In this document: positions 52,919 through 61,348 of the stretch, piece by piece | How positions within the stretch are numbered: the first letter of the stretch is position 1 | Layout: every line of letters begins with the position of its first letter | Assembly: GCA_913778205.1 (NCBI GenBank) | Contig: CAJYUW010000001.1 | Coordinates: 22,768 to 86,767 of the forward strand | Direction: 5' to 3' | DNA length: 64,000 nt | Source of the DNA: an uncultured Curtobacterium sp. | GTDB lineage: Bacteria > Actinomycetota > Actinomycetes > Actinomycetales > Microbacteriaceae | The notes under the pieces: model-generated | Database searches by the model: none | What the model was told of the DNA's origin: nothing | The model's input: only the letters and a program-made list of their open reading frames with translations | Program-made: the position numbers and the translations under genes

Positions 52919-54559
52919 ATGACCGACACCCAGCACAACCAGCGCCGTTCCCAGGCGACCGCCTCGGTGGCGGCCATCCTCGCGGAGTCGGCGAACCGCT
53001 TCCCGGACGACGTCGCCGTCGTCGTGGGCGGCCGCGGCACCACCTACGCCGAGCTCTGGTCGCAGACGCTCGCCTACGCCGGAGCGCTCCGCGCCCGTGG
53101 CGTTCGCGAGGGATCGCGCGTGGCGATGCTCGTGCCGAACGTCGAGGACTTCCCGCGCGTCTACTACGCCACCCTCGCGCTCGGCGCGGTCGTGGTCCCG
53201 GTGCACGCGCTGCTCAAGCGGGGTGAGATCGAGTACGTGCTCCGCGACGCCGGGGTCTCCGTGCTCGTCTGCGCCGCGCCGCTCCTCGGCGAGGGCGCTG
53301 CCGGAGCGGCGCTCGCCGGGGTGGACGTCCTCTCCGTGATGGCCCCGGCTCCCACGTCGACCGACGGCGCGGTGTCGTCCGACGGCGCGGTGTCGTCCGA
53401 CGGCCCGGCGGACTCCGTGCCGGACCGGCTCGAGGACCTCGCCGACGCGTCGACGCCGCTGGACACGTACGTCCCGCGTGACCCGTTCGACACCGCGACG
53501 ATCCTGTACACCAGCGGCACGACCGGGCACCCCAAGGGCGCCGAGGGCTCGCACTTCGCCCTGCTCGAGCAGGCGAACACGAACCTCTTGAGCACGTTCG
53601 ACCTGCACCGCGGCGACGTCCTGCTCGGTGCGCTGCCGCTGTTCCACACGTTCGGGCAGACCTGCACGATGAACACCGGCTTCCGCGTCGGCGCGACGAT
53701 CGTCCTGCTGCCGAAGTTCGACGGCGACGGGGCCCTCGCGGCGATGGTCGAGCACGGCACCGCGGTGTTCATGGGTGTGCCGACGATGTACATGGCGCTC
53801 CTCGACGCAGCCACCCGCAACGACGCGCGTCCGCCCCTGCGGTACGCGATCTCCGGCGGCGCGTCGCTGCCCCTCGCCGTGCTCGAGCGGTTCCAGGAGG
53901 TCTTCGACGCGCCGGTGCACGAGGGCTACGGACTCACCGAGACCTCGCCCGTCGCGACCTTCAACCACGTCGGGACGACGCCGCGGCCCGGCACGATCGG
54001 CACGCCGGTGTGGGGCGTCGACGTCGAGATCGCCGACCCCGAGACGCAGGACCGGATCGTCATGCTGCCGTACGGGCAGATCGGCGAGCTCGTGATCCGC
54101 GGCCACAACCTCATGAACGGCTACCTCGACCGGCCGGAGGACACCGCGGCCGCGATCGTCGACGGCTGGTTCCGCACGGGCGACCTCGGCACGAAGGACG
54201 ACGACGGCTACCTCACGATCGTCGACCGCACGAAGGACATGATCATCCGGAACGGGTACAACGTCTACCCGCGCCAGGTCGAGGAGGTCCTCGCCCGACA
54301 CCCCGACGTCGCGATGGCCGCGGTGTTCGGGACCCCGCACGAGCAGCACGGGCAGGAGGTCGAGGCCGCCGTCGTCCTCCGCGCCGGCGCGACCGTCACC
54401 CCGCAGGAGCTGATCGACATGGTCGCGGGGGAGATCGCCGCGTACAAGTTCCCGCGCGTCGTGCACGTCCTCGACGCCCTGCCGCTGGGGCCGAGCGGCA
54501 AGGTGCTCAAGCGCGAGCTCGTCCAGCAGTTCAGCGCGGAGACCACGACGACCGCCTGA
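52919..54559 (+). CDS. Acyl-CoA synthetase (AMP-forming)
   Basis: 546-residue ANL-superfamily ligase, probably for fatty or aromatic acids. AMP-binding TILYTSGTTGHPKGAEGSH, GYGLTETSPVATFN, GWFRTGDLG, and the C-terminal catalytic Lys in LPLGPSGKVLKREL. A small 6-residue repeat (DGAVSS, twice) lies in an insertion near residue 145. ATG 52919; TAGGAT (52876-52881) is a candidate -10 within the end of the AraC gene. Confidence 0.92.
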   Translation: MTDTQHNQRRSQATASVAAILAESANRFPDDVAVVVGGRGTTYAELWSQTLAYAGALRARGVREGSRVAMLVPNVEDFPRVYYATLALGAVVVPVHALLKRGEIEYVLRDAGVSVLVCAAPLLGEGAAGAALAGVDVLSVMAPAPTSTDGAVSSDGAVSSDGPADSVPDRLEDLADASTPLDTYVPRDPFDTATILYTSGTTGHPKGAEGSHFALLEQANTNLLSTFDLHRGDVLLGALPLFHTFGQTCTMNTGFRVGATIVLLPKFDGDGALAAMVEHGTAVFMGVPTMYMALLDAATRNDARPPLRYAISGGASLPLAVLERFQEVFDAPVHEGYGLTETSPVATFNHVGTTPRPGTIGTPVWGVDVEIADPETQDRIVMLPYGQIGELVIRGHNLMNGYLDRPEDTAAAIVDGWFRTGDLGTKDDDGYLTIVDRTKDMIIRNGYNVYPRQVEEVLARHPDVAMAAVFGTPHEQHGQEVEAAVVLRAGATVTPQELIDMVAGEIAAYKFPRVVHVLDALPLGPSGKVLKRELVQQFSAETTTTA

Positions 54560-54802
54560 CCCGGTGACGCGCCGCTGTGCGCGGCGGCGCACCGACCGGG
54601 AGGCGCGGCGCAGGTGGGCAGACCTGCTCACCGGCACCGTGCCTCCCGGCCGCCTGCCGCCTGCCGCCTGCCGCCTGCCGCCTGCCGCCTGCCGCCGGCC
54701 GCCTGCCGCCTGCCGCCGGCCGCCGGCCGCCACGCCGTCGTCCGGTACCGTGACGGCACGCACCGCCGCGGACGCGGCCCGACGTGACGAGGACGACACG
54801 AC
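54560..54802. other. Gap with GGGAGGC hairpin and heptamer repeat
   Basis: No gene. CCGGGAGGCGCGG (54597) can pair with CCGTGCCTCCCGG (54637) as a terminator, followed by the heptamer array. Confidence 0.65.
54651..54732. repeat. 7-bp tandem repeat, about eleven units
   Basis: CGCCTGC repeated, with CGCCGGC variants in the second half. Confidence 0.9.
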
Positions 54803-55597
54803 ATGACGACGACCGACCGCACCCTCGACGGCCCGCACGGACCGCTCCGCGTCCGGGTCACCACCACCGACGAGCCGGCGCGAGCCGCGCTCGTCTGGTC
54901 GCACGGCGGCGGGTTCCTCTTCGGCGACCTCGACATGCCGGAGTCGGCGCAGACCGCTCGCGGACTCGCGACGCGGGGGATCACGACCGTCGAGGTCGAG
55001 TACCGGCTGGCACCGAGTGACGAGCGCCCGGACGGCGTCCACTTCCCGGTGCCGCAGGACGAGGTGCGGCACGTCCTCGCCGCGGTCCGCGCGGACGCGT
55101 CGCTCGACACCGGTGGTCGGGACTGGGCGATCGGGGGAGCGAGCGCGGGGGCGTCCATCACGGCGTCCGCGGCGCTCCGCCTCGTCGCCGACGGGGTCGC
55201 GCCACGGCAGGTGCTGCTCGCGTACCCGACCGTGCACGCGGAGCTGCCGCCGCTGTCCGACGAGCTCGCGGCGGCGATGGCGGGTGTCGATCCGGCCCGC
55301 CGGTTCACGCCGGAGTCCGTCACGAGGATGAACGCGAACCACGCGGCCGGGGCCACCGACGGGGTGTTCGCCGGCGGGGCGGACCTGACGGGCTTCCCGC
55401 CGACGTGCATCGTCGACTCCGAGCGCGACGACCTGCGGGCGAGCGGGGCGGCGTTCGCCAAGGAACTGCGCACTGCGGGCGTGCCCGTGACGTACGCGGT
55501 CGAGCCGGGGACCTTCCACGGGCACCTGAACGACGACGGCAGCGCGGCGGCGTTCCGGACGATCGACCGGTTCGCGGCGTTCCTGCTGGCGGACTGA
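54803..55597 (+). CDS. Alpha/beta hydrolase fold-3 esterase
   Basis: 264-residue HSL-type (fold 3) esterase. Oxyanion motif WSHGGGFLFGD, nucleophile GGASAGASIT, acid/His from SERDDLRASG and GTFHGHL. Cytosolic, with no signal peptide. It probably hydrolyses short acyl esters. It is flanked by repeat gaps, with no obvious operon partner. Confidence 0.9.
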   Translation: MTTTDRTLDGPHGPLRVRVTTTDEPARAALVWSHGGGFLFGDLDMPESAQTARGLATRGITTVEVEYRLAPSDERPDGVHFPVPQDEVRHVLAAVRADASLDTGGRDWAIGGASAGASITASAALRLVADGVAPRQVLLAYPTVHAELPPLSDELAAAMAGVDPARRFTPESVTRMNANHAAGATDGVFAGGADLTGFPPTCIVDSERDDLRASGAAFAKELRTAGVPVTYAVEPGTFHGHLNDDGSAAAFRTIDRFAAFLLAD

Positions 55598-55873
55598 CCC
55601 GGCGGGCCCCGCGGGCCGGATCCGGTCGCGGGCGCCGGTCCGGGCGTCCGGCGTCGCCCGGGGTCGGAGCGCACGAGTCGGTCCGGGTGTCCCGGCGTCA
55701 CCGGGGGTCGGAGCGCACGAGCAGGGCCGCTGCCGGTCCGCTGCCGGTCCGCTGCCGGTCCGCTGCCGGGCCACTGCCGCGCCGCTGCCGGTCCGCTGTG
55801 CGAACGCGACCGGGCACACCGCCCCTCCGGATGGGAAGATGCAACGTCACGACCGCCCGAGCACGAGGAACCC
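55598..55873. other. Repeat gap before kinase gene
   Basis: No gene. GGGTCGGAGCGCACGAG occurs twice (55660, 55705), then an 11-bp minisatellite. No clear -10; the leader ends in GAGGAACCC before ATG 55874. Confidence 0.65.
55727..55800. repeat. 11-bp minisatellite, about six units
   Basis: CCGCTGCCGGT at 55727, 55738, 55749 and 55782, with variants at 55760 and 55771. Confidence 0.88.
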
Positions 55874-57505
55874 ATGACGCACGACGACGCAGCGCCGCTC
55901 CTCGACGGTCGGTACCGGGTCGAGGGGGTCATCGGTCAGGGCGGCATGTCCGTCGTGTACCGGGCCACCGACGAGGTCCTCCGCCGACCCGTCGCCGTCA
56001 AGGTCTTCCACTCCGGATCCGTCGACATCGCCCGGCAGGACGCCGAACTCGGGGTGCTGGCGTCCCTCGAGCACCACAACCTCGTCGGCCTCCTCGACGC
56101 CGGTGTCCTCACGAACGGCGACGGGGCGCAGCAGCGCTTCCTCGTGATGTCGCTCGTCGTCGGGCAGGACCTCGAGGCGCGGCTGGGGGTCGGCCCGCTC
56201 GCCGTCCGGCACATCGCCGAGATCGGCTTCGACATGGCCGAGGCGCTCCACTACATCCACGCGCACGGCGTCGTGCACCGTGACATCAAGCCCTCGAACA
56301 TCCTGCTCGTCGACTACGGCCACGACGCCGACCGGGCACGGGCCCGGCTCACCGACTTCGGCATCGCCATCGCCGAGGGCGCCGAGCGGCTCACCGCCGA
56401 CGGCGTCACCACCGGCACCGCCGCCTACCTCAGCCCCGAGCAGGCCCGCGGAGGCCAGGTCGGCCCCGCGAGCGACGTCTACTCGCTCGGACTCGTCCTC
56501 CTGCAGTGCTTCACGCGCCGCCGCGAGTTCCCCGGCTCCGTCGTCGAGTCGGCGATCGCCCGGCTGTCCCGCGACCCCGTCGTGCCGGAACCGCTGCCCG
56601 AGCACTGGAAGACCGCCCTGCGCGCGATGACCGCACAGGACCCGGCCGACCGGCCGCTCGGCGCGGAGCTCGTCGCGATGCTCCGCGACGTCGTCATGGC
56701 CGACACGTCGGCACCCGACCACGTGGTCGATCCGGACGGCCTGGAGGCACGGCCCGACCCCGCCACGCAGCGCACGCCCGCCTCGGCGCCGGGCAACGGC
56801 ACCCTGCACCCGTCCGCCACCGGGGCGGCTCCGGCAGCCGTCGCATCGTCCGACGAGTCGACCGGAGCGGGCGCGGTCACCCCGCCCGGCGTGGACGCGG
56901 CCATGCGGTCCGGCTCGCACGCGGCCACCCCGCCCGGCGCGGACGCGGCCATGCGGTCCGGCGCGCACGCGGTCACGCGGTCCGGCGCGCACGCTGCGGC
57001 GGCACCGGCGGACTCGTCCGACCGGCCGGCCACGCTCGACGAACTCCCCGAGGAGGCCCTGCACCGCACCACCGCGATGGCCGCCCGACTGTTCGACGCC
57101 CCCATCGCCCTGGTCGAGGTGCTCGACGAGGACCGCGAGTGGTCCCAGTCCTGGATCGCCGACGGCGTCGACCCCTCCGCACGGAAGATCAGCTTCCGGA
57201 ACGGGTTCGCACCCGTCCCGGAGCCCGTCGTCATCCCGGACGGTGCCGCCCACCCCGAGATGCGGGAGAGCCCACTCGTCACCGGCCCGCTCGGCATCCG
57301 GTTCTTCGTGAGCGTCCCGCTCGTGAAGCACGACGACACCACCATCGGCACGCTCGCCGTGCTCGACGCGAAGCCCCGCGAGGCGACCGAGGGCGACCTG
57401 GCGAACCTGCGGGACCTCGCGGCGCTCGCCGTGGCGCAGCTGGAGCTCCGGCAGGAGTCGCTGCGGTCGACGAGCGACGCACTGCCCATCGACCCGCGGA
57501 ACTGA
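55874..57505 (+). CDS. Soluble Ser/Thr protein kinase with C-terminal GAF domain
   Basis: 543 residues. Kinase domain (about 13-270): IGQGGMSVVYR, VAVKVFH (Lys 43), HGVVHRDIKPSNILL, TDFGIAIAEG, AYLSPEQARGG. A low-complexity linker (about 285-385) contains repeats such as PPGADAAMRSGAHA. A GAF-like domain (about 390-530) follows, RLFDAPIALVEVLDEDREWS. There is no transmembrane segment or PASTA repeat, unlike PknB-type kinases, so ligand sensing is probably cytosolic. The gene is 10 bp from the convergent TPR gene. Confidence 0.9.
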   Translation: MTHDDAAPLLDGRYRVEGVIGQGGMSVVYRATDEVLRRPVAVKVFHSGSVDIARQDAELGVLASLEHHNLVGLLDAGVLTNGDGAQQRFLVMSLVVGQDLEARLGVGPLAVRHIAEIGFDMAEALHYIHAHGVVHRDIKPSNILLVDYGHDADRARARLTDFGIAIAEGAERLTADGVTTGTAAYLSPEQARGGQVGPASDVYSLGLVLLQCFTRRREFPGSVVESAIARLSRDPVVPEPLPEHWKTALRAMTAQDPADRPLGAELVAMLRDVVMADTSAPDHVVDPDGLEARPDPATQRTPASAPGNGTLHPSATGAAPAAVASSDESTGAGAVTPPGVDAAMRSGSHAATPPGADAAMRSGAHAVTRSGAHAAAAPADSSDRPATLDELPEEALHRTTAMAARLFDAPIALVEVLDEDREWSQSWIADGVDPSARKISFRNGFAPVPEPVVIPDGAAHPEMRESPLVTGPLGIRFFVSVPLVKHDDTTIGTLAVLDAKPREATEGDLANLRDLAALAVAQLELRQESLRSTSDALPIDPRN

Positions 57506-57515
57506 TCCCCGCAGG

Positions 57516-57995
57516 TCAGTCGGTCAGCGCCGCCGCGTACGCCCGCACCGATCGGTGGTACCGGGGGAGCGTCGGCTCGACGGCCTCGATCGCGACCCGG
57601 AGCGCCTCGTCGGTCCGCCCGGCGCTGTGCAGCGCGAGCGCGAGGAAGACCTTCGGCGCCGCGCCGGTCGCCGGATGCTCCGGCGCGTCCTGGAGCATCG
57701 CGATCGCCTCGTCCACCCGCCCGAGGTTCCGCAGGGTCGACGCGTGCTGCACGACCATCTGCGCGGCCCGGCCGGGATCCACCTCGGCCAGACCCGCCGC
57801 GGTCGCCGCGGCGTACCGCTCGTCCGCCTCGGCCTCGCGGCCCGTGGAGTCGTACGCACCGCCGAGCTCGAACGCGCCGAGCGCCGGGTGCGGGGCCGCG
57901 GCCGCGAGGGAGGTCATCCGCGACACCAGCTGCTCGTCGTCGAGGTCCGCCGCCCAGGTCTCGGCGACGTCGTGTTCCCATCCCGCTGCGGTCAT
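57516..57995 (-). CDS. Tetratricopeptide repeat protein
   Basis: 159 residues, all-helical, with about three TPR-type repeats (FELGGAYDSTGREAEADERY, QHASTLRNLGRVDEAIAML, ALALHSAGRTDEALRVAIEA). Matches the small TPR_5-like proteins of actinobacteria; function unknown. TACGGT (58002-58007, minus strand) ends 6 bases before the ATG. Confidence 0.85.
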   Translation of the reverse strand: MTAAGWEHDVAETWAADLDDEQLVSRMTSLAAAAPHPALGAFELGGAYDSTGREAEADERYAAATAAGLAEVDPGRAAQMVVQHASTLRNLGRVDEAIAMLQDAPEHPATGAAPKVFLALALHSAGRTDEALRVAIEAVEPTLPRYHRSVRAYAAALTD

Positions 57996-58280
57996 CCCTC
58001 GACCGTACCGTCACGCTTCCCTGGCCACGTGGGCGCCGCGGTGGCCCGGCCGTCCCGCGGGCGCCGACCAGGATGCCGGGAGGCCCGTCCCCGGTCCGTC
58101 CCGGCGGTCGCGGCCCGCCGCCGGTCACGGTCCTGGCCGCGGGCCGCGGGCCGCGCCTCGCCGCGTCGCTCGCTGGTCCGGCCGCTGCCCGCGTGTCGTC
58201 GCGTCGTCGCTCACGGGCACGGCCGCTGGCCGTGTGTCGCCGCGTCGTCGCTCACGCGGGGCACGCTTCCCTGCCGGAGA
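57996..58280. other. Gap with direct repeat
   Basis: No gene. A 36-bp unit starting GGCCGCTG(C/G)CCG and ending CGCGTCGTCGCTCACG is present twice (58180-58215 and 58221-58256, step 41 bp), with a diverged partial copy upstream. One GGGAGGC element lies at 58078, and the TPR-gene -10 at 58002. Confidence 0.65.
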
Positions 58281-58937
58281 TCAGCGCCGGCGGACGAGCA
58301 CCACACCGCCGACGGTGTGGTGGACGTCTCTGTCCGGCGTCGCGGCGTCACGCGGCCGTTCGGCGGCCTCGAGGACCTCCCACCCGTCGTCGACGCCGAG
58401 CGCCGCGAGGTCGTCGTCCGGCGACGGAAACCGGTACCCGCGCAGTTCGTCGGGCAGGTCGCCGTGCGGGGGAGCGGCGTGCGCGGTGACGAGCAGCCGG
58501 CCGCCCCGCGCGACGAACCCCGCGGCGCGACGGAGGATCTCGCCGCGCGGGATCGCGACCGGCCAGGACTGCAGGAACGACGCGGTGACGAGGTCGAACC
58601 GTGCAGCGGTGTCCCACGACGCCAGGTCCGCCGTGACGAACGCCGTCCGTTCCTCGACCCCCGCTGCGACGGCTGCCGCCGAGGCCCGGGTCAGCGCGGT
58701 CACCGAGAGGTCCACCCCGACGACCGACCAGCCGCGTCCGGCCAGCCAGACGACGTCGCCGCCCTCGCCGCACCCCAGGTCGAGCGCACGGCCCGGAGTC
58801 AGGTCCGCTGCCACCGACGCGAGCACGGCGTTGACCCGTCCGGACCAGATCCCGTCCCGTCCGGCGTACCGGGCCTCCCACCAGCCGCGGAGGTCCGCGG
58901 CGGGGAGGGTGTGCTGATGTGCGTCGTGGGCGTGCAT
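58281..58937 (-). CDS. Class I SAM-dependent methyltransferase
   Basis: 218 residues beginning MHAHDAHQHTLPA. SAM site ALDLGCGEGGDVVWLAGRG, GVDLSVTAL, then LVTASFLQSW. Resembles small-molecule (thiopurine/tellurite-type) methyltransferases; substrate unknown. ATG 58937 has GGAGTGGAGTGAG upstream; an upstream in-frame start would add 19 unconserved residues. Confidence 0.87.
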   Translation of the reverse strand: MHAHDAHQHTLPAADLRGWWEARYAGRDGIWSGRVNAVLASVAADLTPGRALDLGCGEGGDVVWLAGRGWSVVGVDLSVTALTRASAAAVAAGVEERTAFVTADLASWDTAARFDLVTASFLQSWPVAIPRGEILRRAAGFVARGGRLLVTAHAAPPHGDLPDELRGYRFPSPDDDLAALGVDDGWEVLEAAERPRDAATPDRDVHHTVGGVVLVRRR

Positions 58938-59009
58938 GCCGCTCACTCCACTCCGCGGCGCCGGTCCACGCAAGGATCGTTGCCGGAGCAGCAACGACGT
59001 CCCGGGGCG

Positions 59010-59765
59010 TCAGGCGTCGGTGTCCGCGGGGACCGGCTCGGCGTTCTCGATGCGAGCGCTCGCGGTCGCCATGTGCTCGTCCATCGCGCGCTGGGTCGCG
59101 GCGACGTCGCCGGAGCGCAGCGCATCCAGGATCGCCCGGTGCTCGTCGTACGCGGCCTCGGTCGCCTCCCGGGTCCGCACGCGCCGGCCGACCCAGACGC
59201 TGAGCATGGAACGGAGGCTCTGCAGGAGGTCCGCGAGCACGTCGTTCCCGGCGGCGCGGGCGAGGAGCACGTGGAAGCGCACGTCGGCGTCGATGAACGC
59301 GTCCGGATCGTCGAGCGACTCCCGCTGCCGGTCGAGGTAGGTCTGGAGCTCGTCGAGCTGCTCCGGGGTCGCCCGCTGCGCCGCGAGGATCGCCGCGGTG
59401 CGCTCGAGCGACGACCGGACCTCGAGCAGCTCCCGTGTCCGGTTCGACGCGAGCATGAGCCCCCACGACAGCGTCGTCGGCAGCAGGTCGGACGTCCCGC
59501 CGCGCAGGTACGTGCCCGAACCGGGTCGGATCTGCACGATGCCGAGGATCTCGAGCGCCGCCAGGGCCTCGCGGACCGCGGACCGGCCGACGCCGAGCCG
59601 CTCCGACAGCAGCCGCTCCGAGGGGAGTCGCGAACCCGGCGCGAGGTCACCCGCCGTCAGCAGCGACACGAGCTGCCGCGCGACCTCGGAGGCGGGAGAC
59701 CCGGTCGCCACCGACTCGATCTCGAGCCGGATGTTGAGCGGGTCGTTCTCACTGAACGCGGGCAT
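59010..59765 (-). CDS. GntR (FadR subfamily) transcriptional regulator
   Basis: 251 residues: winged HTH (about 25-90, LPSERLLSERLGVGRSAVRE and EILGIVQIRPGSGTYL) and an all-helical FCD ligand domain with DVRFHVLLARAAGNDVLADL and a C-terminal His pattern. FCD regulators bind sugar acids or other carboxylates. It is divergent from the MFS operon. TACGCT (59772-59777, minus strand) ends 6 bases before ATG 59765, and a half operator lies between the -10 and -35, so it probably represses itself. Confidence 0.92.
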   Translation of the reverse strand: MPAFSENDPLNIRLEIESVATGSPASEVARQLVSLLTAGDLAPGSRLPSERLLSERLGVGRSAVREALAALEILGIVQIRPGSGTYLRGGTSDLLPTTLSWGLMLASNRTRELLEVRSSLERTAAILAAQRATPEQLDELQTYLDRQRESLDDPDAFIDADVRFHVLLARAAGNDVLADLLQSLRSMLSVWVGRRVRTREATEAAYDEHRAILDALRSGDVAATQRAMDEHMATASARIENAEPVPADTDA

Positions 59766-59771
59766 GCAGTG

Positions 59772-59777
59772 AGCGTA
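59772..59777 (-). promoter_or_regulatory. Leaderless -10 of the GntR gene
   Basis: TACGCT on the minus strand ends 6 bases before ATG 59765. Confidence 0.55.
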
Positions 59778-59784
59778 GCGGCCG

Positions 59785-59800
59785 GTCAACCGGTCCTGAC
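59785..59800. promoter_or_regulatory. GntR operator, partial copy
   Basis: GTCAACCGG followed by TCCTGAC: left half and centre identical to the palindrome at 59830, right half degenerate. It sits just upstream of the gntR -10. Confidence 0.5.
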
Positions 59801-59829
59801 GGGGCCACGCCCGTGCTCCGAGCGCATCG

Positions 59830-59843
59830 GTCAACCGGTTGAC
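59830..59843. promoter_or_regulatory. GntR operator, perfect palindrome
   Basis: GTCAACCGGTTGAC, a perfect 14-bp palindrome in the divergent region, 45 bp from the partial copy. Confidence 0.7.
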
Positions 59844-59965
59844 AAGTTGGGGATCGCCGACCACACTGGAGCCCGCGCACAGCGGCGCGCCCAGGACCCG
59901 GCGCTCAGGTGTGCCCCAGGACCCGGCGCAGCAGCGCCCGACCCATCCCCAGAGCAGGAGTCACC

Positions 59966-61348
59966 GTGGACATCCCCGCGACCCGAGGCATCCCGACCTC
60001 GGCGGTCGAACGTTCGGCCATCCGCAAGATCGCGACACGCATCGTGCCCTTCGTGGCGCTGATGTTCTTCATCAACTTCCTCGACCGCACCGCGATCTCC
60101 TTCGCCGCCCCGAACGGCCTCGAAGCCGACCTCGGTCTCACGGCCGCACAGTTCGGGTTCGCATCCGGCGTCTTCTTCATCGGCTACCTCGTCCTCGAGG
60201 TCCCGTCCAACCTGGCGCTCCACAAGTTCGGTGCGCGCGTGTGGCTCGCACGCATCATGATCACGTGGGGCATCGTCTCCCTGCTCTTCACGTGGGTGCA
60301 GAACTACCCGCAGCTCGTCGGCCTGCGCTTCCTGCTCGGTGTCGCCGAGGCCGGGTTCTTCCCGGGCGCGATCCTGTTCCTCTCCACCTGGGTCCCCGCA
60401 CGGCACCGCGGCAAGATGCTCGCGCTGTTCTACCTGGCGCAGCCGCTCACCAGCGTCATCGGCTCGCCCCTCGCCGGCTGGCTGATGACCCACGAGGGCC
60501 TCCTCGGCGGCCTCGAGGGCTGGCGCTTCATGTTCCTCTGCGTCTCGATCCCCGCGATCGTCGTCGGCGTCCTGTGCCTCTTCGTCCTCAAGGACAGGCC
60601 GTCCCAGGCGAAGTGGCTCGACGCGGACGAGAAGACCTGGCTCGAGGGGGCGCTCGCCGCGGAGGACCGTCAGAAAGAGCACGGCCACGGAACGAGGGGC
60701 GGCCTCCGGGCAGCGTTCGGCTCCGGCCGGGTCTGGATGCTCGCCGGGGTCTACTTCGGCTTCATCTACGGCCTCTACGCGCTGAGCTTCTTCCTCCCGA
60801 CGATCATCGACGGCTTCCAGCAGCAGTTCGGCACCACGTTCGACCTGTTCCAGAAGGGCCTGATCACCGCCATCCCGTACGTCCCCGCCGCGGTCGTCCT
60901 CTACCTCTGGTCCCGTGACGCGTTCCGCCGCGGCGTGCAGGTCTGGCACATCGCGGTCCCCGCCCTCGTCGGTGGCCTGTCGATCCCGGTCGCGCTCTAC
61001 ATGAACTCGCCGGCGGCCACCGTCGCCGTCATCGCGGTCACGGCGTGCGCGATCTTCGCCGCCCTCCCGAACTTCTGGACCATGCCGACCCGGTTCCTCT
61101 CCGGTGCCGCAGCGGCAGCCGGCGTCGCCCTCATCAACACGCTCGGCAACCTCGGCGGGTTCGCCGCGCCCTACATCACGGGTGCGCTCAAGGACGTCAC
61201 GGGCGGCTACCAGCTCCCGATGTTCGTGGTCGGGTTCTTCATGCTGCTCTCGAGCGTCCTCATGGTCGTGCTCGCCCGCCGCAGCACGGGCGAGCTGACC
61301 GGCAGCATCCGCACCGTCGAGTCCGAGCGGGCGGAGACCCGCGCATGA
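59966..61348 (+). CDS. MFS transporter, anion:cation symporter-like
   Basis: 460-residue, 12-helix major facilitator. Signature NFLDRTAISFAAPNGLEADL in helix 1/loop and GVAEAGFFPGAILFLSTWVP, typical of the ACS family (hexuronate, glucarate, tartrate type sugar acids). GTG 59966 has CAGGAG six bases upstream. It overlaps the kinase by 4 bp. Together with the FCD regulator this points to a small organic acid or polyol substrate. Confidence 0.9.
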   Translation: MDIPATRGIPTSAVERSAIRKIATRIVPFVALMFFINFLDRTAISFAAPNGLEADLGLTAAQFGFASGVFFIGYLVLEVPSNLALHKFGARVWLARIMITWGIVSLLFTWVQNYPQLVGLRFLLGVAEAGFFPGAILFLSTWVPARHRGKMLALFYLAQPLTSVIGSPLAGWLMTHEGLLGGLEGWRFMFLCVSIPAIVVGVLCLFVLKDRPSQAKWLDADEKTWLEGALAAEDRQKEHGHGTRGGLRAAFGSGRVWMLAGVYFGFIYGLYALSFFLPTIIDGFQQQFGTTFDLFQKGLITAIPYVPAAVVLYLWSRDAFRRGVQVWHIAVPALVGGLSIPVALYMNSPAATVAVIAVTACAIFAALPNFWTMPTRFLSGAAAAAGVALINTLGNLGGFAAPYITGALKDVTGGYQLPMFVVGFFMLLSSVLMVVLARRSTGELTGSIRTVESERAETRA

